Below are positions 1 to 6,739 of a DNA stretch of 8,575 nt, piece after piece. This stretch comes from Bradyrhizobium sp. (lineage in GTDB: Bacteria > Pseudomonadota > Alphaproteobacteria > Rhizobiales > Xanthobacteraceae). Under the pieces are notes generated by a model, which did not search any database, was not told the origin of the DNA, and saw nothing but the letters and a program-made list of their open reading frames with translations. Each line of letters opens with the position of its first letter. The first letter of the stretch is position 1. The stretch spans positions 1 through 8,575 of the forward strand of contig JAICIT010000071.1 in NCBI GenBank assembly GCA_025960445.1, written 5' to 3'. A program made the position numbers and the translations under genes.

Positions 1-999
1 GCCAAGCACAAGAGCCCGGGCGGCACCACCGCCGTATCCACCTGTGGCGCGAACCCCGGCATGGTGTCCTGGTTCGTCAAGCAGGCGCTGCTCGACATCG
101 CCCGCGACACCAACACGCCATTCAACGAGCCGAAAGGTCGGGAGGGCTGGGGCCAACTGGCCCACAAGCTCGGCGTCAAAGGCATCCATATCGCCGAACG
201 CGACACTCAGCGTTCCAAGAAACCAAAGATGATGAAGGTGTTCGTCAACACGTGGTCGGTGGAGGGGTTCGTCTCGGAGGGCATGCAACCGGCCGAACTC
301 GGCTGGGGCACGCACGAGAAGTGGATGCCCGACAATGGCCGCGTGCACGATTACGGCTGCGAGGCGGCGATTTATCTGCTGCAGCCCGGAGCCAACACGC
401 GCGTCCGCTCATGGTGTCCGACACCGGGACCGCAATACGGCTTTCTGGTCACGCACAATGAGTCAATCTCGATAGCGGATTATTTCACGGTGCGGGATGG
501 TGCCAATGTAATCTATCGGCCAACCTGTCACTACGCCTATCACCCCGCCAATGATGCGGTGCTCTCATTGCACGAGATGTTCGGCGCCACCGGCAAGATG
601 CAACCGAAGTGGCACATACTCGATGAGAATGAGATCGAGGACGGTATCGATGAACTTGGCGTGCTGCTCTATGGGCATGGCAAGAATGCCTATTGGTACG
701 GGTCTCAGCTCTCGATCGAGGAAACGCGGGCGATCGCGCCATACCAGAATGCCACGGGCATGCAGGTCTCATCCGCGGTCCTGGCAGGCATGGTCTGGGC
801 GCTGGAAAATCCGACCGCAGGAATCGTCGAGGCCGACGAGATGGATTTCCGCCGCTGCCTGGAAATCCAGCGGCCGTATCTGGGGCCGGTGAAGGGCTAC
901 TATACCGACTGGACGCCACTCACCGATCGTCCGGGTCTTTTTCCGGAAGACATCGACCCATCAGATCCCTGGCAATTCAGGAACGTGCTGGTGCGATAA
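1..999 (+). CDS. hss: Homospermidine synthase, C-terminal 332 residues (5' end outside window)
   Basis: This is the C-terminal part of a bacterial homospermidine synthase, a cytosolic NAD-dependent enzyme that joins two aminobutyl units from putrescine (or spermidine) to make the polyamine sym-homospermidine. The frame is open from base 1 to the TAA at 997-999. The first in-frame ATG, at 61, is internal: the 20 codons before it (with STCGANPG just before the Met) read as continuous protein. Other family-like stretches are NTWSVEGFVSEG, SWCPTPGPQYGFLVTHNES and YQNATGMQVSSAVLAGMVW. The visible 332 residues fit the last two thirds of a roughly 470-480-residue family; the N-terminal NAD-binding Rossmann fold would lie upstream of the window. 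The gene ends 37 bases from a convergent gene. I recognise it from overall sequence, not from a calculated alignment. Promoter and regulation are not visible. Confidence 0.88.
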   Translation, partial: AKHKSPGGTTAVSTCGANPGMVSWFVKQALLDIARDTNTPFNEPKGREGWGQLAHKLGVKGIHIAERDTQRSKKPKMMKVFVNTWSVEGFVSEGMQPAELGWGTHEKWMPDNGRVHDYGCEAAIYLLQPGANTRVRSWCPTPGPQYGFLVTHNESISIADYFTVRDGANVIYRPTCHYAYHPANDAVLSLHEMFGATGKMQPKWHILDENEIEDGIDELGVLLYGHGKNAYWYGSQLSIEETRAIAPYQNATGMQVSSAVLAGMVWALENPTAGIVEADEMDFRRCLEIQRPYLGPVKGYYTDWTPLTDRPGLFPEDIDPSDPWQFRNVLVR

Positions 1000-1036
1000 A
1001 GTCGCCGGTGGTTCCGCGACATTGAAATCGCGAATG

Positions 1037-1366
1037 TTATTTCTCCTTGATGGGCGGCGCCATCTTTTCCGCAGGAGCAGGCGGCAGCGCGGCCTTCGCG
1101 CCTTCCTTTTGCGCTTGCGGATCAGGCCTGGCGGGTTCGGGCGCCGGCGTGGTCGGACGCTGGCCGCCTGGTTTGGATGGTGCGGGCGCGTTCTCCTGGC
1201 TGGGTGACGGCGAGGACTGCAGCGGCTGGGTTGCCTGCGCCATCACGTGATCGCGGCTTGATAGTTGGACCAATGCCAACGCGCACATCAACAAACCAAC
1301 GACCACCATGACGGCCGCCAGCAAAAAATCCCTCATGTAGGCACGTCTGCTGTCTTCAAGGGCCAT
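1037..1366 (-). CDS. Small membrane-anchored proline/alanine-rich protein of unknown function
   Basis: I do not recognise a named family. The 109-residue protein has a short charged N-terminus (MALEDSRRAYMRD), one hydrophobic segment at about residues 14-35 (FLLAAVMVVVGLLM and following) and a low-complexity tail rich in Pro, Ala, Gln and Lys to the end. This fits a single-span inner-membrane protein with a disordered tail; which side the tail faces is uncertain, but Arg before the span suggests N-in, tail periplasmic. I chose the ATG at 1364-1366. A TTG ten codons upstream (1394-1396) is also in frame, but it lies inside the -10 element of a GGAAC-N16-CGTT promoter, so it would not be transcribed usefully. 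That promoter suggests general stress control independent of the zinc operon upstream. The gene is convergent with homospermidine synthase. Confidence 0.7.
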   Translation of the reverse strand: MALEDSRRAYMRDFLLAAVMVVVGLLMCALALVQLSSRDHVMAQATQPLQSSPSPSQENAPAPSKPGGQRPTTPAPEPARPDPQAQKEGAKAALPPAPAEKMAPPIKEK

Positions 1367-1394
1367 CGGGTCACCGCTGGTTATCAGCGGTATC

Positions 1395-1419
1395 AACGGA
1401 GGCCGGAACGCATTGTTCC
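1395..1419 (-). promoter_or_regulatory. Sigma-EcfG-type general stress promoter for the small proline-rich protein
   Basis: On the - strand GGAAC (1419-1415) is followed after exactly 16 bases by CGTT (1398-1395). This is the consensus known for the alphaproteobacterial EcfG/PhyR general stress sigma factor. Transcription would start around 1388, leaving a leader of about 20 bases before the ATG at 1366. The -35 element is also one arm of a 7-bp inverted repeat (CCGGAAC / GTTCCGG, 1403-1421, 5-base loop). The match is by eye; no start site was measured. Confidence 0.65.
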
Positions 1420-1440
1420 GGACGGAACACGCGAGCGCGT

Positions 1441-2460
1441 TTAAACCTCGAGCAGCCCAGCCTCGCCGTCATCGGTAGCGAACGCCAGCAGCGTGCCTTT
1501 CGCGTTCCAGGCTAATCCCGTGACGGGGGCGCTGCCGTTCCTGTGCACCAGGATCTCGGCGCCATCAGCCAGACGCACCAGCAGGACCGTGCCGTCGCCA
1601 TAGCCGGCAGCGAGGATGTCCTGCTTCGGATGACATGCCACTGTCGAGACTCGAGCCTGCAGGGGAGCCAGCATCGCGGGCTCCTTGCCCATCGGCCCAT
1701 CCTTGCCGGCGAACGGCCACATGATCACGGTATCCGCACCGGAGGTGGCCAGCGCCTTTCCCCCTGCGCTCCACGACAGCGACCGGACCCGTCCCGGATA
1801 GCCGGTCATGCGCATGTGCCTCGCATCTGCGAGCCGCCAGCCGTGCAGCGCCGGCTCGTGCATCGCGGTCACCAGAAACTTGTTGTCAGGGCTGAACGTC
1901 ACGGCGAGATGCGAGCCCGCCCATTCCAGGACTTCGGGCTTTGCGGTCATGTTGGGAAACCAGAGGGTCACCCCGTTGTAATGCGCTACCGCGAGCCGCA
2001 GGCCCTTGGGCGCGAACGCCAACCCTCCGACCGTCGATGGCGCATCAAAAGATTTCTCCTCGTTCGTGCCGCCGCGAATGAAAGCGGTTTTGCCGGCCGA
2101 CCACGCCACCGCGCCGTCCGGATGTAGCGCGACGTTGTCGATCCAGCGTCGCTTCGCGTCGGTCGCAAGCAGTTTGACCTCGCCGCTTGCATCGAGGCTC
2201 ACCAGCTTGCCATCGTCGCCGCCCATGACAATGCGCGTGCCATCCGTTGTCGCGCACAAAATTCCGCTACTGTGAACAGCTACCCGCGAGACGTCGCCTT
2301 GCACGTTCACCAGATAGACGTTCTCCTCGGCGCCAACGAACGCCGCGTTATCTCCGAGAAACTGCACTGAGGTGACGGGCGCGCCAATATTGACCTGGCG
2401 CACCTTGTCGGTGACGGAAACAATCGAGCCTGTATTCTCGCCGGCCTGGAAATCTTTCAT
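1441..2460 (-). CDS. WD40-repeat beta-propeller protein, last gene of the zinc operon
   Basis: This 339-residue protein is almost entirely WD40-like repeats, about seven or eight blades of 35-40 residues. Examples are VTSVQFLGDN near 29, DNVALHPDGAVAWSAG near 109, GGLAFAPKGLRLAVAHYNGVTLW near 145, SLSWSAGGKALATSGADTVIMW near 227, and a last blade VTGLAWNAKGTLLAFATDD near 313. There is no signal peptide or membrane segment, so it should be cytosolic. Its ATG overlaps the stop of the upstream COG0523 GTPase gene (ATGA), implying translational coupling and balanced amounts. Propellers usually act as binding platforms, so I infer a partner of the GTPase or a zinc-handling factor; its function is not established here. 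Several His residues cluster in blades 4-5 (H184, H201, H206, H215). It differs from AztD, the periplasmic propeller zinc chaperone of Paracoccus, by lacking an export signal. Confidence 0.85.
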   Translation of the reverse strand: MKDFQAGENTGSIVSVTDKVRQVNIGAPVTSVQFLGDNAAFVGAEENVYLVNVQGDVSRVAVHSSGILCATTDGTRIVMGGDDGKLVSLDASGEVKLLATDAKRRWIDNVALHPDGAVAWSAGKTAFIRGGTNEEKSFDAPSTVGGLAFAPKGLRLAVAHYNGVTLWFPNMTAKPEVLEWAGSHLAVTFSPDNKFLVTAMHEPALHGWRLADARHMRMTGYPGRVRSLSWSAGGKALATSGADTVIMWPFAGKDGPMGKEPAMLAPLQARVSTVACHPKQDILAAGYGDGTVLLVRLADGAEILVHRNGSAPVTGLAWNAKGTLLAFATDDGEAGLLEV

Positions 2461-3509
2461 CGCGCGGTAATACAGCTCTCGAAACCGTCGCGTATCGTCT
2501 GCTCAGGCAACTCCCGACCGATGAAGACGAGCCGACTCTCGCGTGGTTCACCTTCTTTCCAGGCGCGCTGGTGATCGCCTTCGAGCATCATATGCACGCC
2601 CTGAAACACATAACGGTCATCGTCGTCGCTGAAAGCCAGGATGCCTTTCGAGCGCAGGATTTTCTGCCCCTCGCTTGCGACCAGGTTCTGAAGCCAGGGC
2701 ATGAATTTGCTGGGGTCGAGCGGTTTATCCGAACGCAGCGAGAGCGACTGCATTTCCTCATCATGATAGTGCTTCAGACCATGGCCGTGATCGTGGTCGT
2801 GGTGGTGATCATGCTCGTGATGCTCATGGCCGTGATGATCATGGCCGTCGCCCGCCTCGAGAAACTCGGGCTCGAGTTCGAGGATTCGGTCAAGATCGAA
2901 GGCGCCGCGCTCCAGCACGTCGGACAGAGCCACCTTGCAGCGCTCGGTGCGATGCAGCTTCGCATAAGGATTGATCGCGCGAATCCGCGCTTCCACCTCA
3001 GCCAGTTCAGCCTTGGAGACGAGATCGGACTTGTTGAGCACGATCACGTCAGCGAAGGCGATCTGGTTCTTGGCTTCCGGCGCGTCCTTGAGACGGTCGC
3101 TCAGCCATTTGGCGTCGGCGACGGTCACTACCGCATCGAGGCGCGCATTCTTTTGCACGTCCTCATCCACGAAGAAGGTCTGTGCTACGGGCGCTGGATC
3201 CGCCAAACCAGTGGTCTCAACGATGATGGCGTCGAACTTGCCCTTGCGCTTCATTAGGCCATCGAGGATGCGCACGAGGTCGCCGCGCACGGTGCAGCAA
3301 ACGCATCCGTTATTCATCTCAAACACTTCTTCATCGGCTCCGATGATCAGATCGTTATCGATGCCGATCTCGCCGAATTCGTTGACGATCACTGCGTATT
3401 TCTTCCCGTGGTTTTCCGACAAGATCCGATTGAGAAGCGTGGTCTTGCCCGCGCCGAGATAGCCGGTCAGCACCGTCACGGGAATCTTTTGAGACGTCGG
3501 TTCTGGCAT
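2457..3509 (-). CDS. COG0523 (CobW/YjiA/ZigA-type) GTPase with His-rich loop, probable zinc metallochaperone
   Basis: This is a 350-residue G3E-family GTPase of the COG0523 group, proteins that use GTP hydrolysis to load metal into client proteins. Visible in order: Walker A GYLGAGKTT at 16-24; the metal-binding CxCC motif at C69-V70-C71-C72; ETTGLADP at 98-105 (Walker B/switch region); NKSD guanine-specificity motif at 159-162; a His-rich loop at 223-249 with 15 His in 27 residues; and a C-terminal CobW_C domain with WLQNLVASEGQKILRSKGILAF. It sits between znuA and a WD40 gene inside a Zur-box operon, so it is much more likely a zinc-allocation chaperone (ZigA/ZagA-like) than the cobalamin protein CobW. 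GGAG lies about seven bases before the chosen ATG. It starts 53 bases after znuA and overlaps the next gene by 4 bases. The client protein is unknown. Confidence 0.93.
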   Translation of the reverse strand: MPEPTSQKIPVTVLTGYLGAGKTTLLNRILSENHGKKYAVIVNEFGEIGIDNDLIIGADEEVFEMNNGCVCCTVRGDLVRILDGLMKRKGKFDAIIVETTGLADPAPVAQTFFVDEDVQKNARLDAVVTVADAKWLSDRLKDAPEAKNQIAFADVIVLNKSDLVSKAELAEVEARIRAINPYAKLHRTERCKVALSDVLERGAFDLDRILELEPEFLEAGDGHDHHGHEHHEHDHHHDHDHGHGLKHYHDEEMQSLSLRSDKPLDPSKFMPWLQNLVASEGQKILRSKGILAFSDDDDRYVFQGVHMMLEGDHQRAWKEGEPRESRLVFIGRELPEQTIRDGFESCITAR

Positions 3510-3546
3510 TTCAACTCCGAATAGTGGGACTTGAGGCGCACATGCA

Positions 3547-3562
3547 GCGGGGTGGCCCCCGC
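3547..3562 (-). other. GC-rich hairpin immediately after the znuA stop
   Basis: GCGGGG (3547-3552) and CCCCGC (3557-3562) form a 6-bp stem with a 4-base loop directly behind the znuA stop codon (3565-3563). It has no T-run on the - strand, so it is not a good intrinsic terminator. It could protect the znuCBA part of the transcript or partly attenuate transcription into the GTPase gene. It is the only notable structure in the 53-base gap; I see no second Zur-type palindrome there. Confidence 0.4.
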
Positions 3563-4435
3563 CTACTCGGCCAGCGCGCTCGTCAGGGCCTTTATATTGT
3601 GCCTGACCATATCAATGTAAGTGGGGGCATCGCCCTTTTCGCCCGTCAAGCTGTCCGAATATAGCGTCCCGCCAACTCTGGCCCCGGTCTCGGCCGATAT
3701 CCGTCGGATCAGCCGCGGATCGCTGATATTTTCCAGGAATACGGCCGGGATTTTTTCGGTTTTGATCTGGGTAATGATCCCGGCAATATCGCGGGCGCTG
3801 GCCTCCGATTCCGTGGACACCCCGATTGGTGCGATGAATTCGATTCCGTAGGCAGATGCGAAATAGCCAAAGGCATCATGGGTCGAGATCACCTTGCGCC
3901 GGCTTGACGGAATTCGCGCAATCTCCTCGCGCACCTCGCGGTCGAGCGCATCCAGCTTTGCCAGATAGATGTCCGCCCGGCTGCGAAATACGCCGGCATC
4001 ACCGGGATCGGCCGCGACAAGTGCGTCACGAATGTTCGTCACATAGATCTTGGCGTTAGGTACCGACTGCCAGGCGTGGGGATCCGCATCGGAGCCGACC
4101 TTGAGCGGCGCGAGGCCTTCGGTTGCCGTAACTATCGGAGCCTTGCTACCGGAAGCATGCAGCAGTCGGGGGAGCCAACCCTCCAGACCCAGACCGTTGA
4201 TGACCAGCAGCCTCGAGTCGGCAATCCTTCTGGCATCCGAAGGCGTCGGCGCATAGACGTGCACATCGCCGTCGGGACCAACTAACGTGCTTACTCTGAC
4301 TCGATCGCCGCCGACGTTTTGCACGAAATCGCCAAGAATTGAAAAGCTGGCGATAACGTTGAGACGATCCTGCGCGCGCGCCGGCAACGCAATCGCAAGG
4401 ACAACAAAAATGAGTCCGAGCCGAAAACGCCGCAT
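3563..4435 (-). CDS. znuA: Periplasmic zinc (metal)-binding protein of ABC importer
   Basis: This 290-residue cluster A-I (TroA/ZnuA-type) solute-binding protein captures the metal in the periplasm and hands it to ZnuB. The N-terminus is a Sec signal peptide (MRRFRLGLIFVVLAIALPARA, probable cleavage before Q22). Expected metal ligands are H59 (in GDVHVYAPTPSD), H120 (DPHAW), H186 (STHDAFGYFASAYG) and D261 (YSDSLTG). The His/Asp-rich flexible loop typical of E. coli-like ZnuA is missing: only about a dozen residues without His separate EGLAPL from DPHAW. That loopless form also occurs in manganese/iron binding proteins and in AztC, so specificity rests mainly on the Zur box and the COG0523 neighbour, which point to zinc. 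GGAAG precedes the ATG and the gap to znuB is 13 bases. The usual family length is about 290-320. Confidence 0.9.
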   Translation of the reverse strand: MRRFRLGLIFVVLAIALPARAQDRLNVIASFSILGDFVQNVGGDRVRVSTLVGPDGDVHVYAPTPSDARRIADSRLLVINGLGLEGWLPRLLHASGSKAPIVTATEGLAPLKVGSDADPHAWQSVPNAKIYVTNIRDALVAADPGDAGVFRSRADIYLAKLDALDREVREEIARIPSSRRKVISTHDAFGYFASAYGIEFIAPIGVSTESEASARDIAGIITQIKTEKIPAVFLENISDPRLIRRISAETGARVGGTLYSDSLTGEKGDAPTYIDMVRHNIKALTSALAE

Positions 4436-4448
4436 TGCGTTCTTCCCG

Positions 4449-5333
4449 CTAGGCTTCGAGGTGTCGGCCGGGGAACATCTGCCTGATCAGGCCGCCGACA
4501 GTGCCGAACAACACGGAGGCGACATACAGCGTTGCGCTCACCAGAATGATGGCCGGACCCGAAGGAACCTTGGTCTGGAACGACAGCACCAAACCCGCAT
4601 AACCCGACACAAAGGCGCTTGCGACCGCGATGCAGATCATAGCGGTCAGATCGCGTGACCAGAACCGTGCGATGCCGGCGGGCAGGATCATCAGCCCAAC
4701 CGCTAGCAGCGTGCCGAGTGCCTGAAAACCGCTGACCAAATTGATGACGACGAGAGCCAGAAACGCCAGATGTGACGGCGCGCCGGCTCGACTCACTGTG
4801 CGAAGGAATACGGGATCGACGCTCTCGATCACCAGCGGCCGGTAGATCACGGCCAACACGATCAGGGTGATGGTTGCGTTCGAGGCGATCACCAGCAGGG
4901 TAGCATCATCCATGGCGAGGATGTTGCCAAACAGCACGTGCAGCAAATCAATGTTGGTTCCCTTGATCGAAACGATCGTGACACCGAGCGCCAGTGAAAC
5001 CAGGTAGAAGGTCGCCAGCGACGCGTCTTCCTTCAGCCCGGTCGAACGCGCCACCACGCCGGCGAGAATGGCTACGCTAAACCCCGCGATCAATCCGCCG
5101 GTTGTCATCGCAAACAGATTGAGACCCGAAAGCAGGAAGCCGATCGCCGCGCCCGGCAGGATCGCATGCGCCATTGCGTCGCCGACGAGGCTCATCCGCC
5201 GCAGCATCAGAAACACGCCGATTGGGGCTCCGCCGAGCGCGAGTGCAACAACAGCGGCAAGCGCCCGGCGCATGAATTCAAATTCGGTGAAGGGCGCGAT
5301 CAGCGCGGCATAAATCGTCGCAGCGGCATTCAT
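4449..5333 (-). CDS. znuB: Zinc ABC transporter permease (ABC-3 family)
   Basis: This is the inner-membrane permease of a ZnuABC-type importer, 294 residues with about seven or eight hydrophobic spans and the family signature SLVGDAMAHAILPGAAIGF near residues 48-66. Later it carries DLLHVLFGNILAMD, LGTLLAVGLMILPAGIARFW and KVPSGPAIILV, all typical of ABC-3 permeases. I start it at the ATG at 5331-5333, four bases after the znuC stop, with AGGCGG upstream. An in-frame start 20 codons earlier (5393) would lie inside znuC and add a proline-rich stretch unlike a permease N-terminus. It forms a homodimer with two ZnuC subunits in the known systems and receives metal from ZnuA, encoded 13 bases downstream. 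TroCD/MntB-type manganese permeases look similar; the operon context favours zinc. Confidence 0.92.
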   Translation of the reverse strand: MNAAATIYAALIAPFTEFEFMRRALAAVVALALGGAPIGVFLMLRRMSLVGDAMAHAILPGAAIGFLLSGLNLFAMTTGGLIAGFSVAILAGVVARSTGLKEDASLATFYLVSLALGVTIVSIKGTNIDLLHVLFGNILAMDDATLLVIASNATITLIVLAVIYRPLVIESVDPVFLRTVSRAGAPSHLAFLALVVINLVSGFQALGTLLAVGLMILPAGIARFWSRDLTAMICIAVASAFVSGYAGLVLSFQTKVPSGPAIILVSATLYVASVLFGTVGGLIRQMFPGRHLEA

Positions 5334-5337
5334 CGGG

Positions 5338-6102
5338 TCAGGCCGCCTGGGACGGTAGGTCATCCACGGCGCAGGCAGCGGCAGAGTCGTCAAACGCTTC
5401 GCACATCCGCCGCGCTTCCGCGAGGTTCTCCACGTTCAGAACGTCAGAGGTCAAGCCCCAGGCGACCGGTCCTCGCGCCAGCAGCATCGTTTCGGGGAAA
5501 TTGGCGCGCACCAGATCCATGTCGTGCAGCGCCGCCAACACCGTTCGCTTTTCGGCATGCCAGCGCCGCAGCAACGCCACGAGATCGGCCGAGGTTTTGG
5601 CATCGATGGCGTTGAATGGCTCGTCCAGCACGATCAGCCGCGCATCCTGCAACAACACCCGAGCGAACAGCATGCGCTGCATCTGCCCGCCCGAGAGCGT
5701 GCCGATCGCGCGGTTTTCAAAACCGTTCAGTCCGACTGCGGCGAGCGCCTGCGCGATCCGGTCGCGCACGGCCTTACCCATGCCTCCTAATAGGCCGACA
5801 CGGCGCCAGAGTCCGGTGCCAACGAAATCGTACACCGAGATCGGAAAACTACGGTCGACATCGACGGTCTGCGGCAGATACGCGATATCCCGGAGATCGA
5901 GACCGCCGGTTTCGATGGAGCCGGCCAGCGGTTTGAGAATGCCGGCGATGCCGCGAAGTAGCGTGGATTTGCCCGCCCCGTTGGGACCGACAACCGCAAC
6001 CAGCGCGCCGGACGAGATTTCGCCTGACAGATGATGCACCGCCGGGTGCCGATCGTAGCCCAGCGTCACGTCGCGGAATCGCACGGGCGCGGTCATTCTC
6101 AT
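5338..6102 (-). CDS. znuC: Zinc ABC transporter ATP-binding protein
   Basis: This 254-residue ABC ATPase powers zinc import from the cytoplasmic face of ZnuB. It shows Walker A GPNGAGKST at 39-47, the Q-loop at Q78 (AYLPQ), signature LSGGQMQR at 136-143, Walker B LIVLDEP at 156-162 and the switch His H193 (ALHD). It also has the PxSVxDFV stretch (87-94) usual in metal-type ATPases. The start at 6100-6102 overlaps the stop of the upstream small gene as ATGA; a second ATG two codons later (6094-6096) is equally possible. The C-terminal tail after about 225 is acidic/alanine-rich and has no His cluster, unlike some ZnuC proteins. Only four bases separate its stop from znuB. Confidence 0.93.
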   Translation of the reverse strand: MRMTAPVRFRDVTLGYDRHPAVHHLSGEISSGALVAVVGPNGAGKSTLLRGIAGILKPLAGSIETGGLDLRDIAYLPQTVDVDRSFPISVYDFVGTGLWRRVGLLGGMGKAVRDRIAQALAAVGLNGFENRAIGTLSGGQMQRMLFARVLLQDARLIVLDEPFNAIDAKTSADLVALLRRWHAEKRTVLAALHDMDLVRANFPETMLLARGPVAWGLTSDVLNVENLAEARRMCEAFDDSAAACAVDDLPSQAA

Positions 6103-6299
6103 CGCATGGCCAGCCAGACGACAGCCCAGAGACAGGCGCTTACCGCCATCGCCGCGCCGAACCGGGAGACCACGGTCATGCGCAGGATCGACCAGGGCGC
6201 CGCCTGTGCCGGATGGGGCGAAGCCGGCCCATGGCTGTGCGAATGCACGTGGCCGTGCTCATGGCTAACGCTGTGATGCGGAGCGGCGGGACCGGTCAT
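6099..6299 (-). CDS. Small His-rich single-span membrane protein, first gene of the zinc operon
   Basis: I do not recognise a named family. The 66-residue product has 9 His in its first 30 residues, mostly alternating (H13, H15, H17, H19, H21, H23). A proline/alanine linker follows, then one hydrophobic span at about 48-64 (GAAMAVSACLWAVVWLA) and a two-residue tail ending in Arg. The His run looks like a metal-binding or metal-buffering segment anchored beside the transporter. Arg at 40 and 46 before the span suggests the His part is cytoplasmic, but this is uncertain. Its stop overlaps the znuC start (ATGA), and a Zur-type palindrome ends four bases before its ATG, so it is the promoter-proximal gene of the operon. 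No Shine-Dalgarno fits, and the leader may be nearly absent. Function as a zinc relay or ZnuBC accessory is my inference. Confidence 0.75.
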   Translation of the reverse strand: MTGPAAPHHSVSHEHGHVHSHSHGPASPHPAQAAPWSILRMTVVSRFGAAMAVSACLWAVVWLAMR

Positions 6300-6303
6300 G
6301 GGA

Positions 6304-6324
6304 TAATGTTATATTATAACATTA
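6304..6324 (-). promoter_or_regulatory. Zur box (zinc-uptake repressor operator) of the znu operon
   Basis: TAATGTTATA (6304-6313), a central T, then TATAACATTA (6315-6324) form a 21-bp perfect palindrome in otherwise GC-rich DNA. It closely matches the known Zur operator pattern (ATGTTATA-N-TATAACAT) of gamma- and alphaproteobacteria. It lies four bases upstream of the ATG at 6299. The - strand also offers a candidate -35 TGGACA (6334-6329) 17 bases from a -10-like TAACAT (6311-6306) within the palindrome, and an alternative TATAAT (6318-6313). Zinc-loaded Zur bound here would cover the promoter. Confidence 0.88.
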
Positions 6325-6364
6325 CCACTGTCCAGAACGTGGATTTCGGGCTTGTTTGGGCTGT

Positions 6365-6739
6365 TCACGTCAGATGACGAACCAGCGCCAGACCGGCGAA
6401 CAGGCCCGCAATCGAAAGAACCACCGAGCCCAGCACGTAGATTAGCGTGAGTGCGATCTGGCCACGCTCATAGAGCAGCGCAGCGTCAAGCGAGAACGCG
6501 GAAAAAGTGGTGTACCCGCCGAGCACGCCGGTCATCAAAAACAGACGCCAATGCTGCGACGGTCCGCCCTTGAAGGCGAGATAGCCCGCGACCAGCCCCA
6601 TGATGATCGAGCCGGTGATATTGATGATGAACGTGTGATACGGAAAGTCCGTCCCGAACGCGCGCGCGCTGGCGACGTTAATGGTGTGGCGTAGCGACGA
6701 ACCAAGCCCCCCACCAATAAAGATCAGAACATAGTTCAT
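6365..6739 (-). CDS. crcB: Fluoride ion channel CrcB/Fluc
   Basis: This 124-residue inner-membrane protein of the Fluc family exports fluoride as a dual-topology dimer and protects cytoplasmic enzymes. Four hydrophobic spans are visible, with family motifs GGGLGSSLRH (9-18), FIINITGSIIMG (37-48, with conserved N40) and GVLGGYTTFSAFSLDA (71-86). I start at the ATG at 6737-6739, which gives the normal N-terminus MNYVLIFIGGGLGSSLR. An upstream in-frame ATG at 6850 would add 37 Cys/Ala-rich residues and run through the hairpin behind the SOD gene, so I reject it. Length fits the family (about 120-130). It lies 40 bases upstream of the Zur box. No fluoride-riboswitch pattern is apparent in the 129 bases upstream, and I see no clear terminator between it and the zinc operon. 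Confidence 0.93.
   Translation of the reverse strand: MNYVLIFIGGGLGSSLRHTINVASARAFGTDFPYHTFIINITGSIIMGLVAGYLAFKGGPSQHWRLFLMTGVLGGYTTFSAFSLDAALLYERGQIALTLIYVLGSVVLSIAGLFAGLALVRHLT

Noticed and set aside
485..919. A 144-codon open frame on the - strand
   Set aside because: It is opposite the homospermidine synthase coding sequence and Arg/Pro/Ser-rich; nothing supports translation.
1543..2127. A 194-codon open frame on the + strand
   Set aside because: It is antisense to the WD40 gene, Arg/His/Pro-rich with no recognisable domain, as expected of a high-GC shadow frame.
1441..2460. Assignment of the WD40 protein as AztD
   Set aside because: AztD is exported to the periplasm; this protein has no signal peptide and is coupled to a cytosolic GTPase.
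2763..2843. Repetitive GTGATCATG-like DNA suggestive of a tandem repeat
   Set aside because: It encodes the His/Asp-rich loop of the GTPase; the repetition follows from the CAT/CAC/GAT codons.
2571..3257. A 228-codon open frame on the + strand with a Val/Met-rich hydrophobic stretch
   Set aside because: It is the antisense of the GTPase gene; the hydrophobic run is the complement of the His-rich loop codons, not a real membrane segment.
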